Assembly: GCF_029690065.1 (NCBI RefSeq) | Contig: NZ_CP121463.1 | Span: forward strand, 2,108,001 to 2,172,000 | Origin: Arthrobacter sp. Y-9 | Lineage (GTDB): Bacteria; Actinomycetota; Actinomycetes; Actinomycetales; Micrococcaceae | Direction: 5' to 3' | DNA length: 64,000 bases | Shown here: piece after piece, positions 1 through 8,153 of the stretch | Position numbering within the stretch: position 1 is the first letter of the stretch | Layout: each line of letters opens with the position of its first letter | Made by a program: the position numbers and the translations under genes | Notes under the pieces: model-generated | What the model was told of the DNA's origin: nothing | Seen by the model: the letters and a program-made list of their open reading frames with translations, nothing else | Databases searched by the model: none

Positions 1-87
1 CGGGGTCACCCCTTCGGCGTTATGCTAGGGTTGCTTCACATTCAGGCGTTCCGACCGCCTGCCCGAGACGCCGAAGGAGGTGTGACC

Positions 88-159
88 ATGACTGTCACGC
101 TCACTGTCGCCATGCCCGGCGACGCTTCGACACTCCACACCTCCCCCGTCTCCGCCTGA
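88..159 (+). CDS. possible 23-aa leader peptide upstream of rsgA
   Basis: A short open frame starts at ATG 88, six bases after a full AAGGAGGTG Shine-Dalgarno (73-81), and ends at TGA 157-159. The product (MTVTLTVAMPGDAST...) resembles no family I know. A TATGCT hexamer at 21-26 could be a -10 box, giving a leader of about 55 nt. The leader contains GGCG (46-49), which can pair with CGCC at 56-59 or, alternatively, with CGCC at 69-72 next to the ribosome site. rsgA begins 99 nt downstream with a much weaker ribosome site. Translation is inferred only from the Shine-Dalgarno. It could be a regulatory leader or a chance frame. Confidence 0.35.
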   Translation: MTVTLTVAMPGDASTLHTSPVSA

Positions 160-258
160 GCCGCATTCCTTCCCGCGCCGTCCGCACTCCGTCCCTCCGG
201 GACGCACCGCACCGCGCCACAAGCTGCGGCAGGAGACCTCCACGAAAGAGTCTCCACT

Positions 259-1371
259 GTGACTTCTTCACTGCATGACACCTTTGATTCCCCACAGCTC
301 CGCGCCCACGGCTGGGACCCGGAGTGGCAGGAGACCTTCTCAGGGCTCGCCGAGCCCGGAACTCTCCCGGCCCGGGTGCTCCGGGCCGAACGCGGCCTCT
401 GCGAGGTCATCACCGCTCACGGACCGGACCGCGTCCAGCTCCACGGCTCCCCCGGCGTCGGCCACGGCCTCTGGCCGACCACGGGAGACTGGATCTCCAT
501 GGTCCCCGCCACGAGCGCGACGGCGGCGCATCTGGGTTCCGTCCTGCCGCGGCGGACACTGCTGGCCCGCGCGACGGCGGCCGGCAGCTCCCAGGAGCAG
601 GCACTCGCCGCGAACGTCGACACCGTCGTGGTGGCGGTGTCGCTGGCGAGCCCGCTCCGGCACTCCCGCACGGAGCGGCTCCTGGCCCTCGCCTGGGCCT
701 CGGGCGCGACGCCCGTCGTGGCATTGACGAAAGCCGACACTCATCCGGACCCGAAAGCGGCGCTTGAGGAACTGGGACCGGTGGCACTCGGTGTCAGGGT
801 CGTCGCCACGAGCGCCGAGACCGAGGAAGGCCTGGACGAACTCCGCGCCGCACTCAGCGGCACCGTGGCCCTCATCGGGCCTTCCGGAGCCGGCAAGTCC
901 AGTCTGGGCAATCGACTGCTGGGAGAAGATCTCCTGGCCACGGGAGATGTCCGCGCCGTCGATGGGAAGGGACGCCACACCACCGCCTGGCGGGAACTGC
1001 TGCCGATGCCCGACGGCGGCGTGCTCCTGGATACCCCCGGCCTGAGGTCCGCGGGGGTCACCGGTTCCGAGGAGGGGGTCAGCGACGCCTTCTCCGACCT
1101 GGAGGAGCTGTCCGAGCGGTGCAGGTTCTCGGATTGCGCCCACACGAGCGAACCAGGGTGTGCCGTGCAGGCGGCGATCTCCGCGGGCACGCTCACGGAG
1201 CGCCGGCTGCAGAGCTACCGAAAGCTCCAGCGGGAGGCGGAACGCATGGCGGCCCGCACTGACGCGAGGCTGCGCTCCGAACGGCTGGCCCAGATGAAGT
1301 CGATGGCGCATCAGCACCGGGCTTTCGCCAAGGAGCGGGGACTCGCGAAGAACCGCGACCGTCGCCGCTGA
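259..1371 (+). CDS. rsgA: ribosome small-subunit-dependent GTPase A (RsgA)
   Basis: RsgA is a GTPase that acts late in 30S subunit maturation. The 370-aa product has the circularly permuted G domain of the family: TKAD (157-160, G4) comes before GPSGAGKSS (207-215, P-loop) and DTPG (258-261, G3). A C-terminal zinc site follows, with ligands C288, C293, H295 and C301. An N-terminal OB-like region precedes the GTPase. The start is GTG 259 with a weak AAAGAG eight bases upstream. The basic tail (KNRDRRR) suits rRNA binding. It stands alone and is followed by a strong hairpin terminator. Identification is secure; the exact start is slightly uncertain. Confidence 0.93.
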   Translation: MTSSLHDTFDSPQLRAHGWDPEWQETFSGLAEPGTLPARVLRAERGLCEVITAHGPDRVQLHGSPGVGHGLWPTTGDWISMVPATSATAAHLGSVLPRRTLLARATAAGSSQEQALAANVDTVVVAVSLASPLRHSRTERLLALAWASGATPVVALTKADTHPDPKAALEELGPVALGVRVVATSAETEEGLDELRAALSGTVALIGPSGAGKSSLGNRLLGEDLLATGDVRAVDGKGRHTTAWRELLPMPDGGVLLDTPGLRSAGVTGSEEGVSDAFSDLEELSERCRFSDCAHTSEPGCAVQAAISAGTLTERRLQSYRKLQREAERMAARTDARLRSERLAQMKSMAHQHRAFAKERGLAKNRDRRR

Positions 1372-1410
1372 GCCGGCGGGACCACGAGCCGTCCCGGTCC
1401 GGGCAAAGGG

Positions 1411-1446
1411 GAAGCCCCATCGGCGTGTTGCCGTCGGTGGGGCTTC
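1411..1446 (+). terminator. intrinsic terminator after rsgA
   Basis: A 14-bp stem (1411-1424 with 1433-1446, two G-U pairs) and an 8-nt loop lie 40 nt after the rsgA stop. The following tract, GACTTT, is only weakly T-rich. Confidence 0.7.
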
Positions 1447-1761
1447 GACTTTCGGCTGCCTGGTGACGGACCGGCAGTCTGGCGGAATCCTCGGGTCTTC
1501 AGGTCTTCCCGCCTCGTCACTGGCGGCGAGTTCCCGACTTCGCCGATGGCTGCGTCAGGAGTCCCTCATCTCTGAATCTCTGGCTTCCGCGTCCTCTCCT
1601 TGCGGAGTGGTACTCACCATTGTGAACCTGCCCGCTGAGCAGGACAAGGCCTCCGGAAGAACTACTCCGATGTGATTCCGGGGCGTCGGTTTCCGTGCCC
1701 GTGTGCCGACATCACCGAGCACGCGCACCGCAGGCCGGGCACTCTGTGGCACAGTAGTGGC
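1447..1761. other. gene-free stretch between rsgA and the Fpg/Nei gene
   Basis: About 315 nt without a convincing coding frame. It contains a small hairpin near 1628-1644 (CCTGC pairing with GCAGG) and no good Shine-Dalgarno. An in-frame ATG at 1672 would extend the next gene by 30 residues but is incompatible with that enzyme's N-terminal catalytic proline. I see no repeat, RNA gene or recognisable riboswitch here. Confidence 0.5.
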
Positions 1762-2649
1762 ATGCCGGAACTGCCAGAGATCACGGGGCTGCGGACCTTC
1801 CTGGACCATGCTCTCCACGGCGCCGTCGTGGACTCCGTGCGGATCACCTCCTTCGCCGTGCTCAAGACGGCGGATCCCCCGTATTCAGCTGTGGAGGGCC
1901 GGACCATCACCGGCGTCGCGCGCCATGGGAAGTTCCTCGACCTCGACGCCGAGGGGATTCATTTCGTCTTCCACCTGGCCAAGGCCGGCTGGCTCCGCTT
2001 CACGGACAACCCTTCGTCCAAACCGCTCCGGCCTGGTTCCGGCCCGATAGCAGCCCGGCTCACCTTCACGACGGCGCCCCGGGACGGACAGGGACCGGCG
2101 CACGTGGGTTTCGACCTCACGGAGGCCGGCACCCGGAAGAGCCTGGCGGTGTACGTGGTCCGCGATCCTTTGGAGGTTCCGGGTATCGCCAGTCTGGGAC
2201 CTGATCCGCTGGACCCCGGCTTCACGCAGGACGTGCTGGACGGAATCATCGAGGGAAGCTCGCAGCAGATCAAGGGGCTGCTGCGGAACCAGTCCGTGAT
2301 CGCGGGTATCGGCAACGCCTACAGTGACGAAATCCTGCATGCTGCGAGGATCTCCCCGTTCGCCATCGCCAAGTCGCTGGATCAGGACGAGCGCACCCGC
2401 ATCTTCACCGCCGTCGAGCAGATTCTCGGTGAGGCCGTGGCGTCCGCGTCCGGCAAGCCGCCGGAACAGCTCAAGGACGCCAAGAGGGGTGGCATGCGCG
2501 TCCACGGACGGGCGGGCCAGACGTGCCCGGTGTGCGGTGACACGGTCCGCGAAGTCTCGTTCGCCGACAGGGCGCTGCAGTACTGCCCCACCTGCCAGAC
2601 GCACGGGAAGATCCTCGCGGACCGCCGCACCTCACGGTTCCTGAAATAA
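1762..2649 (+). CDS. Fpg/Nei family DNA glycosylase-lyase
   Basis: A 295-aa base-excision-repair enzyme. In this family the N-terminal proline (after Met removal) attacks the damaged nucleotide and the next Glu assists. The sequence starts MPELPE, so the start must be ATG 1762 rather than the upstream in-frame ATG. The body carries the helix-two-turn-helix core (GLLRNQSVIAGIGNAYSDE), and the C-terminus has a four-cysteine zinc finger (CPVCG...CPTCQ). It is distinct from the second Nei-type gene at 8154-9044. MPELPE is more Fpg-like than MPEG, but the preferred lesion (8-oxoG or oxidised pyrimidine) cannot be settled by eye. It is monocistronic and convergent with the DsbA-like gene. Confidence 0.88.
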   Translation: MPELPEITGLRTFLDHALHGAVVDSVRITSFAVLKTADPPYSAVEGRTITGVARHGKFLDLDAEGIHFVFHLAKAGWLRFTDNPSSKPLRPGSGPIAARLTFTTAPRDGQGPAHVGFDLTEAGTRKSLAVYVVRDPLEVPGIASLGPDPLDPGFTQDVLDGIIEGSSQQIKGLLRNQSVIAGIGNAYSDEILHAARISPFAIAKSLDQDERTRIFTAVEQILGEAVASASGKPPEQLKDAKRGGMRVHGRAGQTCPVCGDTVREVSFADRALQYCPTCQTHGKILADRRTSRFLK

Positions 2650-2664
2650 CGTCAGGACGCGGGA

Positions 2665-3270
2665 TCAGTCGAATTCGGGGCTTTCGGTTCTGCTCCGCTT
2701 GAGCTCGAAGAAGTGCGGGTACCCACCGAGAGTGACAGCGGCGTCCCAGATGCGGCCCGCTTCCTCACCGCGCGGGATCCGGGTCATCACCGGGCCGAAG
2801 AAGGCCGTGCCGTTGAACGCCACCACAGGGGTCCCGACGTCCTGGCCCACACGGGAGATCCCGTCCTCATGAGAGGCACGGAGCGCCTCGTCATAGGCGT
2901 CGCTCTCGCCGGCCGCGGCCAGCTCGGCGGGCAGACCCACCTCGGCCAGTGCCTTCGCGACGACGGCCGGGTAGTCCTTGTTCCCGTTGTTGTGGATCTC
3001 GGTGCCCATGGCGTCGTAGAGCGGCTTGATGTACTGCTCACCGTGCTGCTGGCTCGCCGCGATGATCACCCGCACGGGGGCCCACGCCTGATCCATGAGG
3101 GCCCGATAGTTCTCCGGCAGATCGCGGCCCTCATTCAGGACCGAAAGGCTCATGACGTGCCACTGAACCGTGATGGGCCGGACTTCTTCCACCTCGCCGA
3201 TCCAGCGACTGGTCACCCAGGCGAAGGGGCACACGGGATCGAACCAGAAATCGGCGCGCTGCTGTTCCAC
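2665..3270 (-). CDS. DsbA-like thioredoxin-fold protein, mycothiol-linked nitroreductase type
   Basis: A 201-aa cytosolic thioredoxin-fold protein with no signal peptide. The N-terminus [15 protein letters not shown] matches the actinobacterial DsbA-like family typified by Rv2466c, a mycothiol-dependent reductase. The usual CxxC is here C14-P-F-A17, so the resolving cysteine is missing and only a monothiol mechanism is possible. The start is GTG 3270 with AAGGAG ten bases upstream. It lies 59 nt after clpX on the same strand and may be read from the clp region, or from its own promoter. Family assignment is firm; substrate and redox partner are inferred. Confidence 0.8.
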   Translation of the reverse strand: MEQQRADFWFDPVCPFAWVTSRWIGEVEEVRPITVQWHVMSLSVLNEGRDLPENYRALMDQAWAPVRVIIAASQQHGEQYIKPLYDAMGTEIHNNGNKDYPAVVAKALAEVGLPAELAAAGESDAYDEALRASHEDGISRVGQDVGTPVVAFNGTAFFGPVMTRIPRGEEAGRIWDAAVTLGGYPHFFELKRSRTESPEFD

Positions 3271-3329
3271 TGGAAATGCTCTCCTTGCTGTACTGGACTG
3301 TTCCGGGTCCGGATCTCAGACGGATCGGA

Positions 3330-4607
3330 TCAGGCGGACTTGTTCCGGCGCTTGGCCCGGACCTCGTGGCTGATGATGGTGGGGTCGGCCTGATCGGTGA
3401 CCACGTCCTTGGTGATCACCACGGTGGCCACGTCCTCGCGGCTGGGCAGATCGAACATGATCGGCAGCAGGACCTCTTCGAGAATCGCACGCAGGCCGCG
3501 AGCGCCGGTGCCCCGTTCCAGGGCCTGGTCCGCGATGGCGTCCAGCGCCTCCTGGTCGAATTCCAGTTCCACCCCGTCGAGGTGGAACATCTTCTGGTAC
3601 TGCTTGGTGAGGGCGTTGCGCGGCTCAGTGAGGATCTGGATGAGTGCGGGGCGGTCCAGGTGGGAGACGCTCGTGATGACGGGCAGGCGCCCGATGAATT
3701 CGGGGATCAGGCCGAACTTCAGCAGGTCCTCCGGAAGGACGTCCGCATAGTTGTCCGTGTGGTCTTCAGCGGAATGCAGCGGGGCACCGAAGCCGATGCC
3801 CTTCTTGCCCGCCCGCGAGCCGATGATCTCCTCCAGGCCGGCGAAGGCGCCGGCCACGATGAAGAGCACATTGGTGGTGTCGATCTGGATGAACTCCTGG
3901 TGCGGGTGCTTCCGGCCGCCCTGCGGAGGCACACTGGCGACGGTCCCTTCCAGGATCTTCAGCAGCGCCTGCTGCACACCTTCACCGGAGACGTCACGCG
4001 TGATGGACGGGTTCTCGCTCTTCCGGGAGATCTTGTCGATCTCATCGATGTAGATGATGCCGTGCTCGGCCTTCTTCACGTCATAGTCCGCGGCCTGGAT
4101 GAGCTTCAGGAGGATGTTCTCGACGTCTTCACCGACGTACCCGGCCTCGGTGAGGGCCGTGGCGTCGGCCACCGCGAACGGGACGTTGAGCCTCTTGGCG
4201 AGGGTCTGCGCCAGGTAGGTCTTGCCGCAGCCCGTGGGGCCGACGAGCAGCACATTGGACTTCGCCACCTCGACCTCGTCAAGTCCTTCGCCCAGGGCGG
4301 TGCCGGAGGCTCCCGAGCGGATGCGCTTGTAATGGTTGTAGACGGCGACGGACAGCGCGCGCTTGGCCGGCTCCTGGCCGATGACGTACTGCTGCAGGAA
4401 GTCGAAGATCTCGCGAGGCTTGGGCAGCTCCATGGGGCCGAGGTCCTTGACCTCCGCCAGCTCCTCTTCGATGATCTCGTTGCAGAGCTCGATGCACTCG
4501 TCACAGATGTACACCCCGGGACCTGCGATGAGCTTGCGCACCTGCTTCTGGCTCTTTCCGCAGAAGGAGCATTTGAGCAGGTCCGTGCTCTCACCAATCC
4601 GAGCCAT
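3330..4607 (-). CDS. clpX: ATP-dependent Clp protease ATP-binding subunit ClpX
   Basis: ClpX is the AAA+ unfoldase that feeds substrates to ClpP. The 425-aa product has the N-terminal zinc-binding domain (C13, C16, C35, C38), Walker A GPTGCGKT (123-130) and Walker B IIYIDEID (184-191). The start is ATG 4607, preceded by AAGGGA and giving the family N-terminus [22 protein letters not shown] eight codons upstream is open but atypical. A 13-bp hairpin separates it from clpP2, so it may have its own promoter; an AAATACGACT element lies about 40 nt upstream of the start. Confidence 0.96.
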   Translation of the reverse strand: MARIGESTDLLKCSFCGKSQKQVRKLIAGPGVYICDECIELCNEIIEEELAEVKDLGPMELPKPREIFDFLQQYVIGQEPAKRALSVAVYNHYKRIRSGASGTALGEGLDEVEVAKSNVLLVGPTGCGKTYLAQTLAKRLNVPFAVADATALTEAGYVGEDVENILLKLIQAADYDVKKAEHGIIYIDEIDKISRKSENPSITRDVSGEGVQQALLKILEGTVASVPPQGGRKHPHQEFIQIDTTNVLFIVAGAFAGLEEIIGSRAGKKGIGFGAPLHSAEDHTDNYADVLPEDLLKFGLIPEFIGRLPVITSVSHLDRPALIQILTEPRNALTKQYQKMFHLDGVELEFDQEALDAIADQALERGTGARGLRAILEEVLLPIMFDLPSREDVATVVITKDVVTDQADPTIISHEVRAKRRNKSA

Positions 4608-4709
4608 GAGGGACTTCCCTTCGTCGCCCACCCGGGAACGGTGTGTCTCCGGGCTCCAGTCGTATTTCCACTCTAAGTCAGGGCTCCGACACTTTGGCCG
4701 AAGACAGCC

Positions 4710-4739
4710 GTCGCCGGGGCAAATAATTGCCCCGGCGAC
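4710..4739 (-). terminator. hairpin between clpP2 and clpX
   Basis: A perfect 13-bp stem (4710-4722 with 4727-4739) with a 4-nt loop, 18 nt past the clpP2 stop on the minus strand. No strong U-tract follows, so it may be a partial terminator or an mRNA 3' stabiliser that sets clpP against clpX levels. Confidence 0.6.
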
Positions 4740-4757
4740 TTCCGGTTGCGCTGAGGA

Positions 4758-5417
4758 TCAGCGCGTGATCGCGGCCTTCTTCACCTTGCGGGAATCAAGC
4801 ACCTGGTCCACGAGGCCGTATTCCACGGCCTCGGCGGCGGTCAGGATCTTGTCGCGCTCGATGTCGTTGTTCAGCTGCTCAGGCGTGCGGCCCGAGTGCT
4901 GAGCCAGCGTCTCCTCCAGCCAGGAACGCATCCGCATGACCTCGTTGGCCTGGATCTCCAGGTCGGAGGCCTGGCCGCCCTGACCGCCGGAGAGGGCGGG
5001 CTGGTGGATCAGGACACGGGCATTCGGCAAAGCCAGACGCTTGCCGGGGGTTCCGGCGGCGAGCAGGACCGCGGCGGCGCTGGCCGCCTGGCCCAGGCAG
5101 ACCGTCTGGATCTCCGGGCGGATGTACTGCATGGTGTCGTAGATCGCGGTCATCGCCGTGAAGGACCCACCCGGGGAGTTGATGTAGAGGGTGATGTCCC
5201 GTTCCGGGTCGGTCGACTCGAGCACGAGCAGCTGCGCCATGATGTCATCGGCCGAAGCGTCGTCCACCTGGACACCCAGGAAGATGATGCGGTCCTCGAA
5301 CAGCTTGGTGTACGGGTCCTGGCGCTTGAAGCCGTACGGCGTGCGCTCTTCGAACTGGGGCAGGACGTAGCGGTTGTTGGGCAGGTTTCCCGCGGACCAA
5401 CCGAAGTTGTAGTTCAT
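4758..5417 (-). CDS. clpP2: ATP-dependent Clp protease proteolytic subunit (distal ClpP paralogue)
   Basis: A 219-aa serine protease subunit. The catalytic residues are visible: Ser113 (in [11 protein letters not shown]), His138 (LIHQP) and Asp185 (NNDIERDK). The longer N-terminus and the second position in the tandem match ClpP2 of actinobacteria, where ClpP1 and ClpP2 form a mixed tetradecamer and the ATPase docks on the ClpP2 ring. The start is ATG 5417 with AAGGAG eight bases upstream. It lies 30 nt after clpP1 and is clearly co-transcribed. The 1/2 numbering follows gene order. Confidence 0.94.
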   Translation of the reverse strand: MNYNFGWSAGNLPNNRYVLPQFEERTPYGFKRQDPYTKLFEDRIIFLGVQVDDASADDIMAQLLVLESTDPERDITLYINSPGGSFTAMTAIYDTMQYIRPEIQTVCLGQAASAAAVLLAAGTPGKRLALPNARVLIHQPALSGGQGGQASDLEIQANEVMRMRSWLEETLAQHSGRTPEQLNNDIERDKILTAAEAVEYGLVDQVLDSRKVKKAAITR

Positions 5418-5447
5418 GTCTGTGACTCCTTGCGAATCGGTCCGATG

Positions 5448-6068
5448 TTACTTGTTGGTTCCGCCGCCGCCCGGCACGGAGGCCGCGTGCTCGGCGATCT
5501 TGTCGAAGAACCCGTATTCCAGGCCCTCCTTCGCGGTGAACCACTTGTCCCGGTCGTTGTCCTTGAGGATGGTCTCCACGCTCTGACCGGTCTGATCGGC
5601 GGTGAGTTCCGCCATGACCTTCTTCATGTGAAGGATGAGCTCGGCCTGGATCTTGATGTCCGAGGCCGTGCCGCCGATGCCGCCGGACGGCTGGTGCATC
5701 AGGATGCGGGCGTTCGGGGTGGCGTAGCGCTTGCCCTTGGTGCCCGAGGAGAGGAGGAACTGACCCATGGAGGCGGCCAGGCCGGTCGCCACCGTCACCA
5801 CATCGTTCGGGATGAACTGCATGGTGTCGTAGATCGCCATGCCCGCCGTGACGGAACCGCCGGGCGAGTTGATGTAGAGGTAGATGTCCTTCTCGGGATC
5901 TTCTGCCGACAGGAGCAGGAGCTGGGAGCAGATGGCGTTGGCGTTTTCGTCACGCACCTCCGAGCCGAGCCAGATGATGCGCTCCTTGAGCAGGCGATTG
6001 TAGATGTAGTTGTCCTGCGCCGCAGGGTCAACGCTCGCCATGCGCGGTGCCGGTGTTTGCTGTGACAT
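5448..6068 (-). CDS. clpP1: ATP-dependent Clp protease proteolytic subunit (proximal ClpP paralogue)
   Basis: A 206-aa ClpP with Ser100 (GLAASMGQ), His125 (LMHQP) and Asp171 (LKDNDRDK). It is the first gene of the clpP1-clpP2 pair. The start is ATG 6068 with an AGAGGTAGG ribosome site. The 217-nt gap to tig holds the tig terminators and a candidate ClgR operator about 95-108 nt before the start, so it probably has its own stress-inducible promoter. The C-terminus is glycine-rich (PGGGGTNK). Confidence 0.95.
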   Translation of the reverse strand: MSQQTPAPRMASVDPAAQDNYIYNRLLKERIIWLGSEVRDENANAICSQLLLLSAEDPEKDIYLYINSPGGSVTAGMAIYDTMQFIPNDVVTVATGLAASMGQFLLSSGTKGKRYATPNARILMHQPSGGIGGTASDIKIQAELILHMKKVMAELTADQTGQSVETILKDNDRDKWFTAKEGLEYGFFDKIAEHAASVPGGGGTNK

Positions 6069-6162
6069 GGTTGCCTACCTCTTTCGTGGATGGCCGCAAA
6101 CGGATTTCGGTTACTTGGACACTAACCGTTTTCGGCGGGCCGTTGTTCGCCAAAACGGCCCT

Positions 6163-6176
6163 GTTCGCTTTAGGCG
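6163..6176 (-). promoter_or_regulatory. candidate ClgR operator upstream of clpP1
   Basis: GTTCGCTTTAGGCG fits the published actinobacterial ClgR half-palindrome GTTCGC-N5-GCG, and read on the other strand it gives CGCCTAAAGCG. It lies about 95 nt upstream of clpP1. A second GTTCGC occurs at 6145-6150 without a full second half. The consensus comes from Streptomyces and Corynebacterium; binding here is inferred. Confidence 0.45.
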
Positions 6177-6202
6177 CACCGGGCCGGCGGCCGGACAGCG
6201 CA

Positions 6203-6238
6203 AAGGACCGCCGGAGGATGATTCCTCCGACGGTCCTT
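6203..6238 (-). terminator. distal terminator of tig
   Basis: A 16-bp stem (6203-6218 with 6223-6238, one mismatch) with loop TGAT, downstream of tig. It insulates tig from clpP1. Confidence 0.7.
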
Positions 6239-6254
6239 CGGGTCATGCAGCGTG

Positions 6255-6276
6255 CGACGGCGGCAGCCCGCCGTCG
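6255..6276 (-). terminator. proximal hairpin after tig
   Basis: A perfect 9-bp stem CGACGGCGG/CCGCCGTCG (6255-6263, 6268-6276) ten bases past the tig stop. It belongs to the ACGACGGC hairpin family seen at other terminators in this window. Confidence 0.55.
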
Positions 6277-6285
6277 TCGTCGCGC

Positions 6286-7638
6286 TTACGCCTTGGCGTC
6301 AGCGGCTTCCTCGGCGACCTCTTCGGCGGCTTCGGCTTCGAGCTCGTCGCGGCCCTTGACGAAGTCGCTCAGGTCCACGGCCTTGCCCTCGGAGTCGACG
6401 ACCTCGGCCTGGCCCAGCACGACGGCCAGAGCCTTGCGACGGCGGACCTCGGCGACCATGAGCGGCACCTGGCCGGCCTGGTCGAGGATCTGGGCGAACT
6501 GGTTCGGCTCCATGCCGTACTGCGAAGCGGTGGTCACCAGGTAGTCGATGAGCTCGTTCTGGGAGACGCCGACCTCTTCCTTGTCCGCGATGGCGTCCAG
6601 GATGATCTCGTTCTGGAACGCACGCTCGGAGTTGGCCTTGACCTCGGCGCGGTGCTCCTCGGTGTCGTGGTCCTCACCGGCGTGGTTGTTCTCCGGGGAG
6701 AAGTGCTGCTCGATCTGCTCTTCGATGACGGACTCGGGGACCGGCACGGAGATCAGCTCGACGAGCTTGTCCAGGACCTTGTCGCGGGCCTCGACGCCCT
6801 GCTCCATGAGCTTGCCCTCGGCGGCCTGCTTGGCCAGGTCCTCACGGAGTTCGGCGATGGTGTCGAACTCGGAGGCCAGCTGAGCGAAGTCGTCATCGGC
6901 CTTCGGCAGTTCGCGGACCTTGACGCCCTTGAGAACGACCTTGACCTGTGCCTTCGTGCCGGCGTGCTCGCCGCCCACGAGGGTGGTGTCGAAGACGGCG
7001 TCCTCGTCGACGGACAGACCGGTGACGGCCTCGTCCAGGCCTTCCAGCATGGTGCCGGAGCCCACCTGGTAGGACAGGCCGGTGGCGCTGTCGACCTCTT
7101 CGCCGTCGATGCTGGCGGTGATGTCGATCGTGATGAAGTCATCGTTGGCGGCCGGGCGATCGGCGGCGACGAGGGTGCCGAAGCGGCCACGCAGGTCCTC
7201 CAGCGCCTTGTCGACGTCGGCCTCGGTGGCCTCAGCGGCGGCGACCTCGACCTTGATGCCGGCGTAGTCCGGGAGTTCAACCTCGGGACGGACGTCCACC
7301 TCGACCTGGAACTTCAGCTCACCATCGGTGGCGGAGGGGTCGGGGACCTCGGTGATCTCCACCTCGGGACGGCTCAGCGGACGGATCTCCGTCTCGGCCA
7401 CGGCCTGCTGGTACCAGCCGTTGAGGCCGTCGTTGATGGCGGTCTCGAGGACGTAGCCACGACCGACACGCTGGTCGACCAGCTTGGACGGAACCTTGCC
7501 CTTGCGGAAGCCCGGGACCTGGATCTGGGAGGCGATGGTCTTGTACGCCTCGTCAATGCTGGGCTTCAGCTCCTCGAAGGGGACCTCGACATTGAGCTTG
7601 ACCCGGGTGGGCGAAAGGTTCTCGACAGCGCTCTTCAC
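6286..7638 (-). CDS. tig: trigger factor, ribosome-associated chaperone and prolyl isomerase
   Basis: A 450-aa protein. The N-terminal ribosome-binding domain ([21 protein letters not shown] and the downstream signature GFRKGKVP) is followed by a PPIase domain (about 150-240) and a helical C-terminal chaperone domain with a Glu/Ala-rich tail. Trigger factor binds nascent chains at the ribosome exit tunnel. The start is GTG 7638 with AGGAG upstream. It lies between tRNA-Pro and clpP1 on the minus strand. I see no terminator in the 87 nt between tRNA-Pro and tig, so read-through from the tRNA promoter is possible. Two hairpins end the transcript. Confidence 0.96.
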   Translation of the reverse strand: MKSAVENLSPTRVKLNVEVPFEELKPSIDEAYKTIASQIQVPGFRKGKVPSKLVDQRVGRGYVLETAINDGLNGWYQQAVAETEIRPLSRPEVEITEVPDPSATDGELKFQVEVDVRPEVELPDYAGIKVEVAAAEATEADVDKALEDLRGRFGTLVAADRPAANDDFITIDITASIDGEEVDSATGLSYQVGSGTMLEGLDEAVTGLSVDEDAVFDTTLVGGEHAGTKAQVKVVLKGVKVRELPKADDDFAQLASEFDTIAELREDLAKQAAEGKLMEQGVEARDKVLDKLVELISVPVPESVIEEQIEQHFSPENNHAGEDHDTEEHRAEVKANSERAFQNEIILDAIADKEEVGVSQNELIDYLVTTASQYGMEPNQFAQILDQAGQVPLMVAEVRRRKALAVVLGQAEVVDSEGKAVDLSDFVKGRDELEAEAAEEVAEEAADAKA

Positions 7639-7725
7639 GGCGTTCGTTCTCCTGATTGGTGTCTGGATTCAGTTCTGCGCCGCCGGATTGCTGTGAACGC
7701 ACCGATGGCAGATGTGTGCGCAGAG

Positions 7726-7800
7726 TCGGGGTGACAGGATTTGAACCTGCGACTTCCTGCTCCCAAAGCAGGCGCTCTAGCCAAGCTGAGCTACACCCCG
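7726..7800 (-). tRNA. tRNA-Pro (anticodon TGG)
   Basis: A 75-nt cloverleaf: acceptor CGGGGTG/CACCCCG with discriminator A; anticodon loop TTTGGGA, giving TGG; T-loop TTCAAAT. CCA is not encoded. A TATAGA box about 17 nt upstream on the minus strand, with TTAGGG 17 nt further, is a plausible promoter. Confidence 0.95.
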
Positions 7801-7877
7801 TTAGTGCAGATGACAGTCTATAGGCCACCGTGACGCATTCCCTAAATCGGGTTCAACGCACCGGGGGAAGCCCCGTT

Positions 7878-7906
7878 TTGCGATCGTCCCGGCTCGCCTG
7901 TAAGCT
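7878..7906 (+). promoter_or_regulatory. promoter of tRNA-Gly
   Basis: TTGCGA (7878-7883) and TAAGCT (7901-7906) are separated by exactly 17 nt, close to the housekeeping sigma consensus. Transcription would begin a few bases before the mature tRNA end at 7919. Confidence 0.7.
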
Positions 7907-7918
7907 CAAACGCGCAAC

Positions 7919-7989
7919 GGGGACGTAGCTCAATGGTAGAGCCTCAGTCTTCCAAACTGATTACGCGGGTTCGATTCCCGTCGTCCCCT
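7919..7989 (+). tRNA. tRNA-Gly (anticodon TCC)
   Basis: A 71-nt cloverleaf: acceptor GGGGACG/CGTCCCC, discriminator T, anticodon loop CTTCCAA giving TCC, T-loop TTCGATT. CCA is not encoded. It is followed six bases later by a perfect terminator palindrome. Confidence 0.95.
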
Positions 7990-7995
7990 CTCCCG

Positions 7996-8023
7996 ATGCC
8001 CCGGTTCAGCTGAACCGGGGCAT
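7996..8023 (+). terminator. terminator of tRNA-Gly
   Basis: A perfect 28-nt palindrome (14-bp arms) followed directly by TTTT, a textbook intrinsic terminator. Confidence 0.9.
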
Positions 8024-8078
8024 TTTTCATGCCCTGATCTCGGCCTGTGTGCCGGTCGGCCTGCGTGCTGGTCTCGAC

Positions 8079-8137
8079 TTGTGTGCTCAGTTGTTGCGGG
8101 TGTTCCAGGAGAACACCCGCAACAACTGAGCACACAA
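8079..8137. repeat. long palindromic element, copy 1
   Basis: Perfect 27-bp inverted repeat arms (8079-8105, 8111-8137) around loop CAGGA, with core TGCTCAGTTGTTGCGGGTG. A near-identical palindrome lies at 49388-49448, with a paired base change preserved in the stem. Both sit between convergent genes (here tRNA-Gly and nei). It could act as a bidirectional terminator or be a REP/MITE-like element; no T-run follows on either strand. Confidence 0.85.
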
Positions 8138-8153
8138 CGATGGAGCCGGTGAT

